DNA of 40,158 nt, taken from Candidatus Poribacteria bacterium. GTDB lineage: Bacteria; Poribacteria; WGA-4E; WGA-3G. The DNA is taken from positions 1 to 40,158 of the forward strand of contig JAJEET010000072.1 in the NCBI GenBank assembly GCA_022820835.1, read 5' to 3'. Positions 8,293 to 15,978 of the stretch are shown here, in pieces. Under the pieces are notes generated by a model. The model made no database searches. It saw only the letters and a list, made by a program, of their open reading frames with translations, and was not told where the DNA came from. Position 1 is the stretch's first letter. Each line of letters begins with the position of its first letter. The translations under genes and the position numbers were made by a program.

Positions 8293-8319
8293 GTAGGGGC
8301 TGGGTAACCCAGCCCCTAC
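8293..8319. repeat. 27-bp perfect palindrome (GTAGGGGCTGGGT type)
   Basis: Two 13-bp arms (GTAGGGGCTGGGT and its complement) flank a single central A. Related copies lie at 13263-13289, 15102-15128 and, with an internal insertion, 29665-29704. All are intergenic. There is no T-run, so it is better described as a dispersed palindromic repeat than as a terminator. Confidence 0.85.
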
Positions 8320-8395
8320 GCCATCGAGTGTGCGGGGTAATTATGCGTTTTACCATAATGCGGTACCTCAACAAATTAGAGGGCCCGCAAACTTG

Positions 8396-9142
8396 CTATT
8401 CTGCTTTCAACTTTCCCCATAGGACTGAAAGTTTGTCCAACGGTTCCACAGCGTAAGCGGTATGATAGATACCGTCGTTCATGATACTCTGAACTTCATC
8501 TTCGGTGAGCCCATCGTTGAAGAGACCGACCTCGTCCATAATAACGGCAGAGAGGAAGTTGGTACCTTTATCAGTAGCGAGCCACGCCGTCTGCTCCTGG
8601 TCTTGGAGCTGGAACCTCGCGACATCTTGAGAGACTTCCTCTTCACCATTGACGTAAATTCTACAGGTTTCCCCGTCGTAGACATTGGCAACGTGATACC
8701 ATACGTCCGCCTTGACGGTCACACCACTGCTAACATTCCAAATATTTGTCCAACTACGAAGAACGTTTGGCCCCTCTTTGTAAGGAACATAGCGATTGTT
8801 GCTCTGATCCCATATAGAGAAATAGTTCTGTTGACCGGCTATGTCGGTAAAGTTTAACCACAGAACGAAGGTCACCTTATCCTCAATAATCCCTGTACCA
8901 AGCGGAATGGTGACAGTTCCGCCTTTTTTGATTTCAAGAGCACCATCGAACTTGCCATCCTCCCAGTTGCTTTGCGTGATTGTCCCGTTACGTTCGTTTC
9001 CAGACGCGTCTTCAGCGACATCACCGTTGCCTTCATCTAATAACCAGATACCGACAATTCGGTCTGGATCAATCTTAGCGTCGCTATAACCGGCGATCAG
9101 AATTAACACGAGTGTTGCGCAGACCAATATCTTCAGTCTCAT
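8396..9142 (-). CDS. Secreted LamG/concanavalin-like domain protein
   Basis: Residues 1-22 form a signal peptide (basic start, hydrophobic core LVCATLVLILIAGYS). The rest is a laminin G-3 / concanavalin A-like beta-sandwich: GIWLLDEGNGDVAEDASGN at the start, a central VTFVLWLNF strand, DVWYHVANVYDGETCRIYVNG, and MDEVGLFNDGLTEDEVQSIM near the end, all hallmarks of LamG_3 domains. Such domains bind glycans or act as adhesive modules. The C-terminus ends VEPLDKLSVLWGKLKAE with no visible anchor. The ATG at 9142 is preceded by AAAGGAG at a good distance. It appears monocistronic. Confidence 0.88.
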   Translation of the reverse strand: MRLKILVCATLVLILIAGYSDAKIDPDRIVGIWLLDEGNGDVAEDASGNERNGTITQSNWEDGKFDGALEIKKGGTVTIPLGTGIIEDKVTFVLWLNFTDIAGQQNYFSIWDQSNNRYVPYKEGPNVLRSWTNIWNVSSGVTVKADVWYHVANVYDGETCRIYVNGEEEVSQDVARFQLQDQEQTAWLATDKGTNFLSAVIMDEVGLFNDGLTEDEVQSIMNDGIYHTAYAVEPLDKLSVLWGKLKAE

Positions 9143-9277
9143 CGGATTTGCACTCCTTTTTATGTCAATTGATGCAATTACCTACCAGAAATGTGGTTAA
9201 CGTATTAGGTGCATTAGACTTGTTACAGGTGCTTAAGTTTAACCTGATTCCTTTAAATTCGTTTGCCCTATTTTAAT

Positions 9278-9306
9278 TTGACAAAAGACGAGAATTAGAA
9301 TATACT
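9278..9306 (+). promoter_or_regulatory. Sigma-70-type promoter of tRNA-Leu(CAG)
   Basis: A consensus -35 TTGACA (9278-9283) is followed after 17 bases by TATACT (9301-9306). A second TATAAT overlaps at 9306-9311 with a less suitable spacing. Transcription would begin only a few bases before the mature tRNA 5' end at 9317. Confidence 0.75.
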
Positions 9307-9316
9307 ATAATTATTC

Positions 9317-9401
9317 GCCGGGATGCTGGAATTGGTAGACAGGCTAGGTTCAGGGTCTAGTGTGCATTACGCGCGTAAGGGTTCGAGCCCCTTTCCCGGC
9401 A
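9317..9401 (+). tRNA. tRNA-Leu (CAG)
   Basis: Acceptor arms GCCGGGA / TCCCGGC with discriminator A at 9401. The anticodon stem CTAGG/TCTAG encloses loop TTCAGGG with anticodon CAG. A long variable arm, as in class II tRNAs, and a TTCGAGC T-loop in an AAGGG/CCCTT stem are present. 85 nt; CCA is not encoded. Confidence 0.95.
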
Positions 9402-9467
9402 TTTTATTCTCAATTAGGAGTCAATCGGTGGAGAAAACTCACCCCGATTCAGAACACGAAGACAAAT

Positions 9468-9842
9468 ATGTTGCTTTTCCGGGCGGAATCCCGAAAAAAG
9501 TGGTTGGATCCAGCGTTTTATAGTTTTGTCATTGTCTTCATTGGATATACTTCGTGGATTATATCCGGTGAAATACTTGCAGGCAGAAAAGCAGGCACAC
9601 CGCCGCTGGAAATAGCAGAATCTATTGTAACGCACCTTGCCGCTTTCACTGTTTTATTAACAATAATTATCATCGTTTGTTGTAAAGGATTGGAACGCAT
9701 TATGTATTATTTAGATGCCAAACGACTTGCAGAACAAGAGAGACAGCGCGCCGAGCAGGCCGAAAAACGCGCCGAACAAGAGAGACAGCGCGCAGAACGA
9801 GCAGAACGACTTTTAGAACAGGTAAAAAAGAACAAGTCTTAA
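9468..9842 (+). CDS. Small membrane protein with C-terminal coiled coil
   Basis: From ATG 9468 the product has 124 residues. It has two hydrophobic segments (FYSFVIVFIGYTSWII and FTVLLTIIIIVCC) and then a charged heptad-like coil made of EQERQRAEQAEKRAEQ-type repeats, ending LLEQVKKNKS. This predicts an inner-membrane hairpin with a cytoplasmic coiled coil, and no family is recognised. The open frame reaches back into the tRNA but cannot start there. A better ribosome binding site (TAGGAG) precedes GTG 9428 in a different frame. Joining that frame to this one needs a +1 shift near the six-A run at 9495-9500, so a frameshift mutation, a sequencing error or a weakly initiated downstream start are all possible. 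Confidence 0.6.
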   Translation: MLLFRAESRKKWLDPAFYSFVIVFIGYTSWIISGEILAGRKAGTPPLEIAESIVTHLAAFTVLLTIIIIVCCKGLERIMYYLDAKRLAEQERQRAEQAEKRAEQERQRAERAERLLEQVKKNKS

Positions 9843-9915
9843 CCAAAGGTGTTCACTATCTTTCGTATGGGCATTTTCTTGCCTATTCTTGCCCATAAAT
9901 AGAAGATAGAGATCG

Positions 9916-11091
9916 TCATTCTCTTTGCAACGTTTCAGGGACCAACCACAAGAAAATGCTCACTGCCAGATAACCGATACCGCCCAACGCGAAACCAGAA
10001 TAACCCAATCCAAACAAATCAGCAATATTGCCGACGACAACCGGACCCGCCGAACCGCCGAAATCGCCTGTAAGCCGCCACAACCCTAAGAACTCGCCAG
10101 TCCCCTCTCGGGGTGCCAAATCCGCACCGAGCGTCATCATCGTCCCAGAAGCCACACCGTTGCCGAGGCGCATCAGAACCGCCGCAAGCAATAACCACGT
10201 AAATGTACCCGTGAACGGCATCAACGCCATCCCCGTCGCAAAGATGCATATCCCAGGAATCGTCGCATATCTCCTACCGAAACGATCCATCATAAACCCA
10301 GCAATCGGAAACATCGACATATCCACTGCAGAGGATACCATCACAACCGATCGAACCTGTCGCGTTGTTAAGCCAACAACCTCATCGGCATAGAGCGGAA
10401 TGATGATATGACACCCCCGCCGTAGGGTCTGGACGCATACCTGTCCTATCCCAGCAGTCGCAAGGATTCGTATATGTTGACGTGAGACTTCGAGCAGATT
10501 TCTCAGATACGGTCGCTTCTTATCGTTCCTTTGACGGGAAGGACGAGTCCCCGGAATGAAGAAGAAACAGAGGATAAAGTTAAGCACCACGATTCCAGTA
10601 TAGATAAAGAACGGCAAGCGTAGATTAACACCAAGGAAAATAGAACCGAACTGCCCGGCGAACGTCCCCATCCGATTCACACCACCGAACAGTGCAATCG
10701 CTCTGCCACGATTCGCTATCGGGATGACATCTGTCATATAGGCGTGCCGAGCAAGCATCCACAACGCATTTCCGATCCCACCGACCAACTGCGCGCCCAT
10801 CAGTTGGAAGAGATTCGTTGCGACACCCATACCCACCGTTGACAACCCTATCATCACAAGACCAAGCAACATCGACAATCTACGACCAAGACGCTCCACC
10901 ATAACGCCAGCAGGGACATTCCCCAACACACCGACAGCGAGTACAACCGTCGTTAATGTATAAGATAACTCAAACGATTTAACGTAAATCGAAAGTGTCG
11001 GCGAAACGATACCTATCCCTGTTGACAGTAAAAACGCCGGAATATAGATCGGTAGAATCAACGAGACACGGCTAAATTTCGGGGTATTCAA
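9916..11091 (-). CDS. Major facilitator superfamily transporter
   Basis: A 391-residue polytopic membrane protein with about 12 hydrophobic segments. The loop between helices 2 and 3 carries the MFS signature (GVMVERLGRRLSMLLG), and a weaker copy appears in the second half (GFMMDRFGRRYATIPG). The cytoplasmic central loop is basic (FIPGTRPSRQRNDKKRPYL). This layout fits a proton-driven drug or metabolite exporter, but the substrate cannot be read from sequence. The first in-frame start is TTG at 11091; a stop lies ten codons upstream and no strong Shine-Dalgarno is visible. It follows the macro-domain gene by 40 bases on the same strand, so the two may be cotranscribed. Confidence 0.88.
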   Translation of the reverse strand: MNTPKFSRVSLILPIYIPAFLLSTGIGIVSPTLSIYVKSFELSYTLTTVVLAVGVLGNVPAGVMVERLGRRLSMLLGLVMIGLSTVGMGVATNLFQLMGAQLVGGIGNALWMLARHAYMTDVIPIANRGRAIALFGGVNRMGTFAGQFGSIFLGVNLRLPFFIYTGIVVLNFILCFFFIPGTRPSRQRNDKKRPYLRNLLEVSRQHIRILATAGIGQVCVQTLRRGCHIIIPLYADEVVGLTTRQVRSVVMVSSAVDMSMFPIAGFMMDRFGRRYATIPGICIFATGMALMPFTGTFTWLLLAAVLMRLGNGVASGTMMTLGADLAPREGTGEFLGLWRLTGDFGGSAGPVVVGNIADLFGLGYSGFALGGIGYLAVSIFLWLVPETLQRE

Positions 11092-11131
11092 TTTTGGGCA
11101 ACTTTCAGCATTTCTGACTTTTTAGCACGTC

Positions 11132-11686
11132 TTATTTCGGAAAAACAGTGCTCAAAGCGTCCTCGTAGCAGGTATAAGTGACATCATCAAACAAAATAAA
11201 CTGGATAGATGCCAGGGCAGGCGGGTCCCGCTCCACGAAACCTTTCACTGCAGTCAGTGCAACGACCGCCGCTTCCTCGGTCGGATACCCGAAAATACCC
11301 GTGCTAATAGACGGAAAGGCAACGCTCCGAACACCGTTTTCTACAGCGAGCCGCAGGCTCTCTTGATAACAACTCGCAAGCAATTCAGACTCTCCTGAAT
11401 TACCACCTTCCCACACCGGTCCAACCGTGTGAATCACAAAGTTCGCGTGAAGATTACCGCCCGTAGTGATAACGGCTTTACCGGTCGGACAGCCACCCTC
11501 ACGCCTACGGATATCCGCACACGCTTTCTCAATCTCATCACCACCGGCGCGACGTATCGCGCCATCTACACCGCCACCACCGATGAGCTCGCTATTCGCA
11601 GCATTCACGATAGCATCAACGTCAGCTTGGGTTATATCGCCTTGAATCAGTTCTAAGGCTGTCTCCTTAATAATCTGTTTTTTCAC
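11132..11686 (-). CDS. Macro-domain protein, O-acetyl-ADP-ribose deacetylase-like (YmdB/MacroD type)
   Basis: A stand-alone macro domain of 184 residues. It has LELIQGDITQADVDAIVNAAN with N31, the substrate loop IGGGGVDGAIRRAGG with D41, VITTGGNLHANFVIHTVGPVW, and SISTGIFGYP. These match hydrolytically active MacroD/YmdB enzymes that remove acetyl groups from O-acetyl-ADP-ribose or ADP-ribose from acidic side chains. The start is GTG at 11686, supported by AAGGAG eight bases upstream. The gene begins 19 bases after the DUF58 gene. It closely resembles the macro domain of the IS-split gene at 1915-2753 but keeps the glycine-rich loop that the other lost. Confidence 0.93.
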   Translation of the reverse strand: MKKQIIKETALELIQGDITQADVDAIVNAANSELIGGGGVDGAIRRAGGDEIEKACADIRRREGGCPTGKAVITTGGNLHANFVIHTVGPVWEGGNSGESELLASCYQESLRLAVENGVRSVAFPSISTGIFGYPTEEAAVVALTAVKGFVERDPPALASIQFILFDDVTYTCYEDALSTVFPK

Positions 11687-11705
11687 GAAACTGTCTCCTT
11701 ATCTC

Positions 11706-12611
11706 TTAGCGATTCCTCCGAATGAAACCCGCTCTATGTAACTCCTCTAAAATAAACGATTCTATCGGTATATCGCTCTTGAGTTGCGTGTAACCGACAC
11801 CTCGATCCGCACAGAAACGTTGCAGATCCTCACAAAATTTCTGCTGTTGATTTCGATATTGCGCCAATGTTTCTGCGTTGATTGTTACGGCTTTCGTTTC
11901 ACCTGTCTCGGCATCCTCCACCAACCAATCACCGTCAGTCGTTGCGTTTTCCAAGTGCATTTGCGGGTCTATCTCCTCAGGACTTACGACATGAATTGCG
12001 ATGACAGTAAAACCGCACCCAGAGAGTAATTTGAGTCCGTCAGCGTAACCACCCGGATCCAAAAAATCTGAAAGTATGACGACCATACCCGCACGACGCT
12101 GGTACATCTGAAATTGCTTGAGACATTCCATCAGACGTGTTTGCCCGGCACCTGTAATTGCCTGAAGAACGCTTGTTAGCCGGGGAAATTGCGATTTGCT
12201 TGATACAAACGGTAGAACAGGAAAGAGCCGTTCCGCGCAGGTGTAGACTGCCACACTGTCAGCGTATGTCAAAGCGATATAACCTAAGGCAGCCGCGACC
12301 TGTTTGACGCACATCAATTTAGTCGGTGATCCGAAGTTCATAGAGCGGCTATTGTCGATAAGCAATGCAAGTGGCAGCGCTTCGTCTCTATGGAAGAGTT
12401 TGATAAAAAGTCTATCCAAGCGTGCGTAAATGTTCCAATCGACGTGTCGCAGGTCATCGCCGGGTTCATAGACCCTATAATCGGCAAATTCCATACCTGT
12501 GCCGCGATTGAAGCTTCGCCGCTCGCCTCTAAATTTTGAACGAAACGAGCGGTTCGTACGAATATAAAACGGATCAAGTTGTTTCAAAAATTCGGGTGTT
12601 AGCAGCATCAT
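11706..12611 (-). CDS. DUF58 domain protein (vWA-like)
   Basis: A 301-residue protein with the DUF58 core signature EFADYRVYEPGDDLRHVDWNIYAR at about residues 41-64. A von Willebrand A-like segment follows, with LLIDNSRSMNFG supplying a MIDAS-like DxSxS motif. DUF58 proteins usually work with a MoxR-type AAA+ ATPase in membrane or envelope-related complexes. No MoxR gene is in this window, which is unusual and may mean it is encoded elsewhere. Two adjacent ATG codons start the frame. It is the first gene of a probable operon with the macro-domain protein and the MFS transporter. Confidence 0.9.
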   Translation of the reverse strand: MMLLTPEFLKQLDPFYIRTNRSFRSKFRGERRSFNRGTGMEFADYRVYEPGDDLRHVDWNIYARLDRLFIKLFHRDEALPLALLIDNSRSMNFGSPTKLMCVKQVAAALGYIALTYADSVAVYTCAERLFPVLPFVSSKSQFPRLTSVLQAITGAGQTRLMECLKQFQMYQRRAGMVVILSDFLDPGGYADGLKLLSGCGFTVIAIHVVSPEEIDPQMHLENATTDGDWLVEDAETGETKAVTINAETLAQYRNQQQKFCEDLQRFCADRGVGYTQLKSDIPIESFILEELHRAGFIRRNR

Positions 12612-12728
12612 TATAGAGGGCCGTAGTGTTAGAAAACACGGATATGAGGCATGGAAATCCCGCCCTAAAATTGTGCCAATATTATATCACACGCTACCAA
12701 AAGAACACAAGAATTATTTGTATTTAAT

Positions 12729-12757
12729 TTGACATCCGCGAAAAAATAGTGTATAAT
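12729..12757 (+). promoter_or_regulatory. Perfect consensus sigma-70 promoter of the tRNA cluster
   Basis: TTGACA (12729-12734), a 17-base spacer and TATAAT (12752-12757) match the strongest consensus. Transcription would start near 12764, about 105 bases before tRNA-Pro. The leader contains short hairpins, including GTTAGC-ACT-GCTAAC at 12813-12827 and AGTGG/CCACT at 12828-12842. The 257-base gap 12612-12868 holds no other gene I can see. Confidence 0.88.
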
Positions 12758-12868
12758 TTATACGACTGAAAGAGAATATGAGGGCGACTTACTGATGTAT
12801 GTTACGTCCCTCGTTAGCACTGCTAACAGTGGTGGTCCCACTTGAAAAGGAATACCGTATATACTTTT

Positions 12869-12944
<76 letters not shown>

Positions 12945-12969
12945 TCAAAATTGGACTCACATAACACGA

Positions 12970-13043
<74 letters not shown>

Positions 13044-13076
13044 CTTTTCAGATCGCTGATAGCAGCGTCAAAACAT

Positions 13077-13149
13077 GGTGGATGTAGCTCAGGGGCAGAG
13101 CGCTTGACTGTGGATCAAGAGGCCGTGGGTTCAAATCCCATCATCCACC
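13077..13149 (+). tRNA. tRNA-His (GTG)
   Basis: Acceptor GTGGATG / CATCCAC, anticodon stem CTTGA/TCAAG with loop CTGTGGA (anticodon GTG). The extra 5' G (position -1, base 13077) opposite discriminator C, needed for histidylation, is encoded. Confidence 0.97.
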
Positions 13150-13156
13150 CTCATGA

Positions 13157-13229
13157 GCGTCCGTAGTTCAATGGATAGAGCAATAGTCTTCGGAACTATA
13201 AGTTGGGGGTTCGAATCCCTCCGGACGCG
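13157..13229 (+). tRNA. tRNA-Arg (TCG)
   Basis: Acceptor GCGTCCG / CGGACGC with discriminator G, anticodon stem ATAGT/ACTAT with loop CTTCGGA (anticodon TCG). It reads CGN-type arginine codons, in particular CGA. Confidence 0.95.
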
Positions 13230-13262
13230 AATACTTATGGATGCCGAGCACGCACATTAAAA

Positions 13263-13289
13263 GTAGGCGTTGGTTCACCCAACCCCTAC
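13263..13289. repeat. Imperfect copy of the GTAGGGGCTGGGT palindrome inside the tRNA cluster
   Basis: Arms GTAGGCGTTGGTT and ACCCAACCCCTAC pair imperfectly. It lies between tRNA-Arg(TCG) and tRNA-Lys(CTT), so it would be part of the precursor transcript. Confidence 0.7.
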
Positions 13290-13305
13290 GACAAAATGAG
13301 CAAGT

Positions 13306-13378
13306 GCGCCGTTAGCTCAATTGGCAGAGCATCTGACTCTTAATCAGGCGGTTGAAGGTTCGATTCCTTCACGGCGCA
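13306..13378 (+). tRNA. tRNA-Lys (CTT)
   Basis: Acceptor GCGCCGT / ACGGCGC with discriminator A, anticodon loop CTCTTAA (anticodon CTT), T-loop TTCGATT in an AAGG stem. Confidence 0.97.
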
Positions 13379-13402
13379 TCGCCAAGAACAAACACAGAAT
13401 TC

Positions 13403-13488
13403 GGGCGGGTGCTGGAATTTGGTAGACAGGATAGACTTAGGATCTATTGGGGTTACGCCTCGTGAGGGTTCAAGTCCCTCCTCGCCCA
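13403..13488 (+). tRNA. tRNA-Leu (TAG)
   Basis: Acceptor GGGCGGG / CTCGCCC with discriminator A, anticodon stem ATAGA/TCTAT with loop CTTAGGA (anticodon TAG), long variable arm, T-stem GAGGG/CCCTC. Last tRNA of the cluster; no clear terminator follows before tig. Confidence 0.96.
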
Positions 13489-13647
13489 TACCTGTATCTG
13501 ATTAAACCGACAAGCAGAGCAGAACGGTTAAACAGCTAAAAAAAATGAGTGAGATTTCCGAATTTCAATAGATAGAATGCGAAACCACACTCGCCACAGA
13601 AGTGTGTCGGTTGGACCAATAACCGGATTGTGCTGTCAAAGCATAGT

Positions 13648-13677
13648 TCGTCTTTTTTTAACTTTTTAACAAGACGA
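13648..13677 (+). promoter_or_regulatory. Hairpin just upstream of the trigger factor start
   Basis: A 7-bp perfect stem TCGTCTT / AAGACGA encloses a 16-base T/A-rich loop and ends 8 bases before the AAAAGGT ribosome binding site of tig. It could be a weak terminator for the tRNA transcript or a leader structure of tig. No function is shown. Confidence 0.4.
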
Positions 13678-13699
13678 GACATCAAAAGGTATCCCGGAT

Positions 13700-15031
13700 T
13701 TGGATGCCCAGCGTGAGGACAAAAGTTTGAGAGTTCAAGTTGATAGATTAGACACCACGCAAGTCCGACTGGACATAGAGGTTCCCGTTGAAGACGTTAA
13801 CGCAGCGTTGAAGGAAGCTTATGAGGCACTCCGCGCACAGGTCTCTATCCCCGGTTTCCGTAAAGGACGCGTACCGGTTGCCATCCTCAAATCTCGATTT
13901 CCTGATTACATCAGCAGCGAAGCCGTCAGATACCTCATCGCTCCGGCTTACGAAAATGCTCTCCAACGCGAAAGACTCAATCCGCTCTCCCAACCCACGT
14001 TCGCGCCGTCCCTTGACGAACTGCAAGTTAAGGAAAACGAACCACTCACATTCTCAGCCACGGTAGACATTCAACCCGATATAAATATCCCACCATACGA
14101 AGAACTCGTAACTGATAAAAATCCTGTCAATGTACCACGTGAAGATGTTGATACCTATATCACACGACTACAGGCACAATCGGCAACTTACGAACCCCTG
14201 GATGTCGAACGACCAGTTCAAGAAAAAGACTGCATCCGAATAGACTGGGAATGCTTCATTAATGGCGAACGGATTGAGGCCGAATCAATGACAGACATCG
14301 ATGTAGAACTCGGTGTCGGTGGCATCCATGAAAAACTTGAGCAGGCAATACTCGGCATGCAGGTCGGCGAAACGAAATCCGTGGACATCGATTTTCCACA
14401 AGAACATCCAACCCCTGCCATCGCTGGAAAAACCGCTCAATATGAGATTACACTCCACGCTATCACACAGAAGCATCTACCACCCTTAGATGATGAATTT
14501 GCAAAAGACCTCGGCTATGAAAACTATTCTCAACTTTACGGCGTAATATGGAACAACATGGTTGAAGAAGAGACGAGTATACATGTCGATAAACAGAAAA
14601 CTGAATTGCTGGAACAACTTATTGAAAAAATTGATATTACGATCCCGGAACCCCTAATTGATCAATACGTCCAACAGACGCTTCAAAATGTGAAACAGCA
14701 ACTCACACGCGAACAGAGAACACCTGAAGAGGCTGGTTTTAATATGGAGACACTCCCTGATGAACTCAGGCGAGATGTCATCCAACAAACAAAGCAGTCT
14801 TGGATATTCAATGCAATCGCTGAAGAAGAAGGTATTCACGTATCCGACGACGAATTGGAATACCAGATCCGACGTGTCGCTGAACAAAAAAACCAAGATG
14901 CACAAAAATACGCTGACACGTTGAAATCAAGTAATCGATTGGAAAATTTTCGCGGGCAACTACAACATGAGAAAATTTATCAGTTCCTTATTCATCGAGC
15001 GTCCGCGAAACAGTCGCTCATAATCACCTGA
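13700..15031 (+). CDS. tig: Trigger factor, ribosome-associated chaperone
   Basis: Binds the ribosomal tunnel exit and shields nascent chains. The N-terminal ribosome-binding domain has the signature PGFRKGRVP. The FKBP-like prolyl isomerase domain spans about residues 165-250 (GVGGIHEKLEQAILGMQVGE region). The long helical C-terminal substrate-cradle domain follows (about 255-440). 443 residues is normal. The start is TTG at 13700 with AAAAGGT upstream; family alignment (LRVQVDRLDTTQVRLDIEVP) allows a start up to nine codons later. First gene of the tig-clpP-clpX-lon block, a widely conserved order that couples folding and proteolysis. Confidence 0.97.
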   Translation: MDAQREDKSLRVQVDRLDTTQVRLDIEVPVEDVNAALKEAYEALRAQVSIPGFRKGRVPVAILKSRFPDYISSEAVRYLIAPAYENALQRERLNPLSQPTFAPSLDELQVKENEPLTFSATVDIQPDINIPPYEELVTDKNPVNVPREDVDTYITRLQAQSATYEPLDVERPVQEKDCIRIDWECFINGERIEAESMTDIDVELGVGGIHEKLEQAILGMQVGETKSVDIDFPQEHPTPAIAGKTAQYEITLHAITQKHLPPLDDEFAKDLGYENYSQLYGVIWNNMVEEETSIHVDKQKTELLEQLIEKIDITIPEPLIDQYVQQTLQNVKQQLTREQRTPEEAGFNMETLPDELRRDVIQQTKQSWIFNAIAEEEGIHVSDDELEYQIRRVAEQKNQDAQKYADTLKSSNRLENFRGQLQHEKIYQFLIHRASAKQSLIIT

Positions 15032-15101
15032 TCTACTCTGGCTCAATAGATACATACAACTGCTCCAACCTTCGTCCTTAAAAGATACACGCAAAATCGT
15101 A

Positions 15102-15128
15102 GTAGGGGCTGGGTAACCCAGTCCCTAC
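15102..15128. repeat. 27-bp palindrome copy between tig and clpP
   Basis: Same family as 8293-8319, with one mismatch between the arms (CCCAGTCCCTAC instead of CCCAGCCCCTAC). It ends about 38 bases before the clpP start. Confidence 0.85.
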
Positions 15129-15165
15129 AAAAGCAATATAAACGTCAATCGGATTGGGAAAAAAG

Positions 15166-15756
15166 ATGAATCTTGTACCTGTCGTCGTTGAACAAACTGG
15201 TAGAGGTGAACGCTCTTATGATATCTATTCTCGACTACTTGAAGACCGGATCATCATGATCGGAACACCAATTGATGATGAAACTGTCGCAAATATCGTA
15301 ACAGCACAAATGCTTTTCTTGGAGGGGAAAGACCCCGACGCAGACATCATCCTCTATATTAACACACCCGGCGGATCCGTCTCCGCAGGATTGGCAATTT
15401 ACGATACAATGCAGTACATCAAAGCAGATGTACAAACTTGGTGTTTAGGTAGGGCTTACAGCATGGGGGCTATTCTGCTTGCTGCAGGATCACCCGGCAA
15501 ACGCTACGCACTACCTCACGCGAAAGCACTCATTCATCAACCGATGGCAACCGGTATCGCAGGACAAGCCTCTGATATTAGCATTCACGCAAAAGAAATT
15601 CTACACGAACGAGATCGACTTTATGCTATTTTAGCCCAACATACCGGGCAAAATATTGAGAAGATCTCCGCCGATGCCGATCGAGATTTTTATATGACTG
15701 CCGACCAGGCTCGCAAATACGGACTCGTTGATCATGTTGTCGCACATAGAAGTTAA
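15166..15756 (+). CDS. clpP: ATP-dependent Clp protease proteolytic subunit
   Basis: A serine peptidase that forms a two-ring barrel fed by ClpX or other AAA+ unfoldases. Catalytic residues, counted from ATG 15166, are S99 (GRAYSMGA), H124 (LIHQP) and D174 (DADRD). The oxyanion region [12 protein letters not shown] is intact. The segment before the serine reads GRAYS where GQAAS is usual; this is a small deviation next to the active site. The length of 196 residues is standard. A TTG four codons upstream is possible but ATG 15166 fits the family N-terminus ([25 protein letters not shown]) best, with little propeptide. Confidence 0.97.
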   Translation: MNLVPVVVEQTGRGERSYDIYSRLLEDRIIMIGTPIDDETVANIVTAQMLFLEGKDPDADIILYINTPGGSVSAGLAIYDTMQYIKADVQTWCLGRAYSMGAILLAAGSPGKRYALPHAKALIHQPMATGIAGQASDISIHAKEILHERDRLYAILAQHTGQNIEKISADADRDFYMTADQARKYGLVDHVVAHRS

Positions 15757-15960
15757 CAGTTATCAGAGGGGATGGTTATCAGTACGGAATCGGGTACGAT
15801 TCCTTTCAGTTATCGGTTATTAGTTAAAAGAGGGTTGTGATAGTTCCACAAGTCTCTTTCCGACAACTGAAAGATTTTTCGCAGAAAAATCGTACTGAAA
15901 ACTGACAACTATTAAAACTGAAAGGTTTTCGCAGAAAACCCTACTGAGCCCTGTTAACCA
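15757..15960 (+). repeat. Structured intergenic repeat, copy A (clpP-clpX gap)
   Basis: The fullest copy. In order it has hairpin GGAATCG-GGTA-CGATTCC (15786-15803), a hairpin from AGAGGGTTGTG to CACAAGTCTCT (15829-15857), an AT-rich hairpin GATTTTTC-GCA-GAAAAATC (15873-15891) and a second one GGTTTTC-GCA-GAAAACC (15924-15940). These are joined by words such as AACTGAAAG, GTACTGA and GTTATCAGT. About 140 bp are nearly identical to copy D. The clpX ribosome binding site follows directly. Confidence 0.85.
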
Positions 15961-15978
15961 GTAAAAAAGGAGAACTCT

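Noticed and set aside
15873..15891. AT-only hairpin as a rho-independent terminator
   Set aside because: The stem is nearly all A/T, no T-run follows outside the stem, and copies occur in the same orientation beside genes of both directions.
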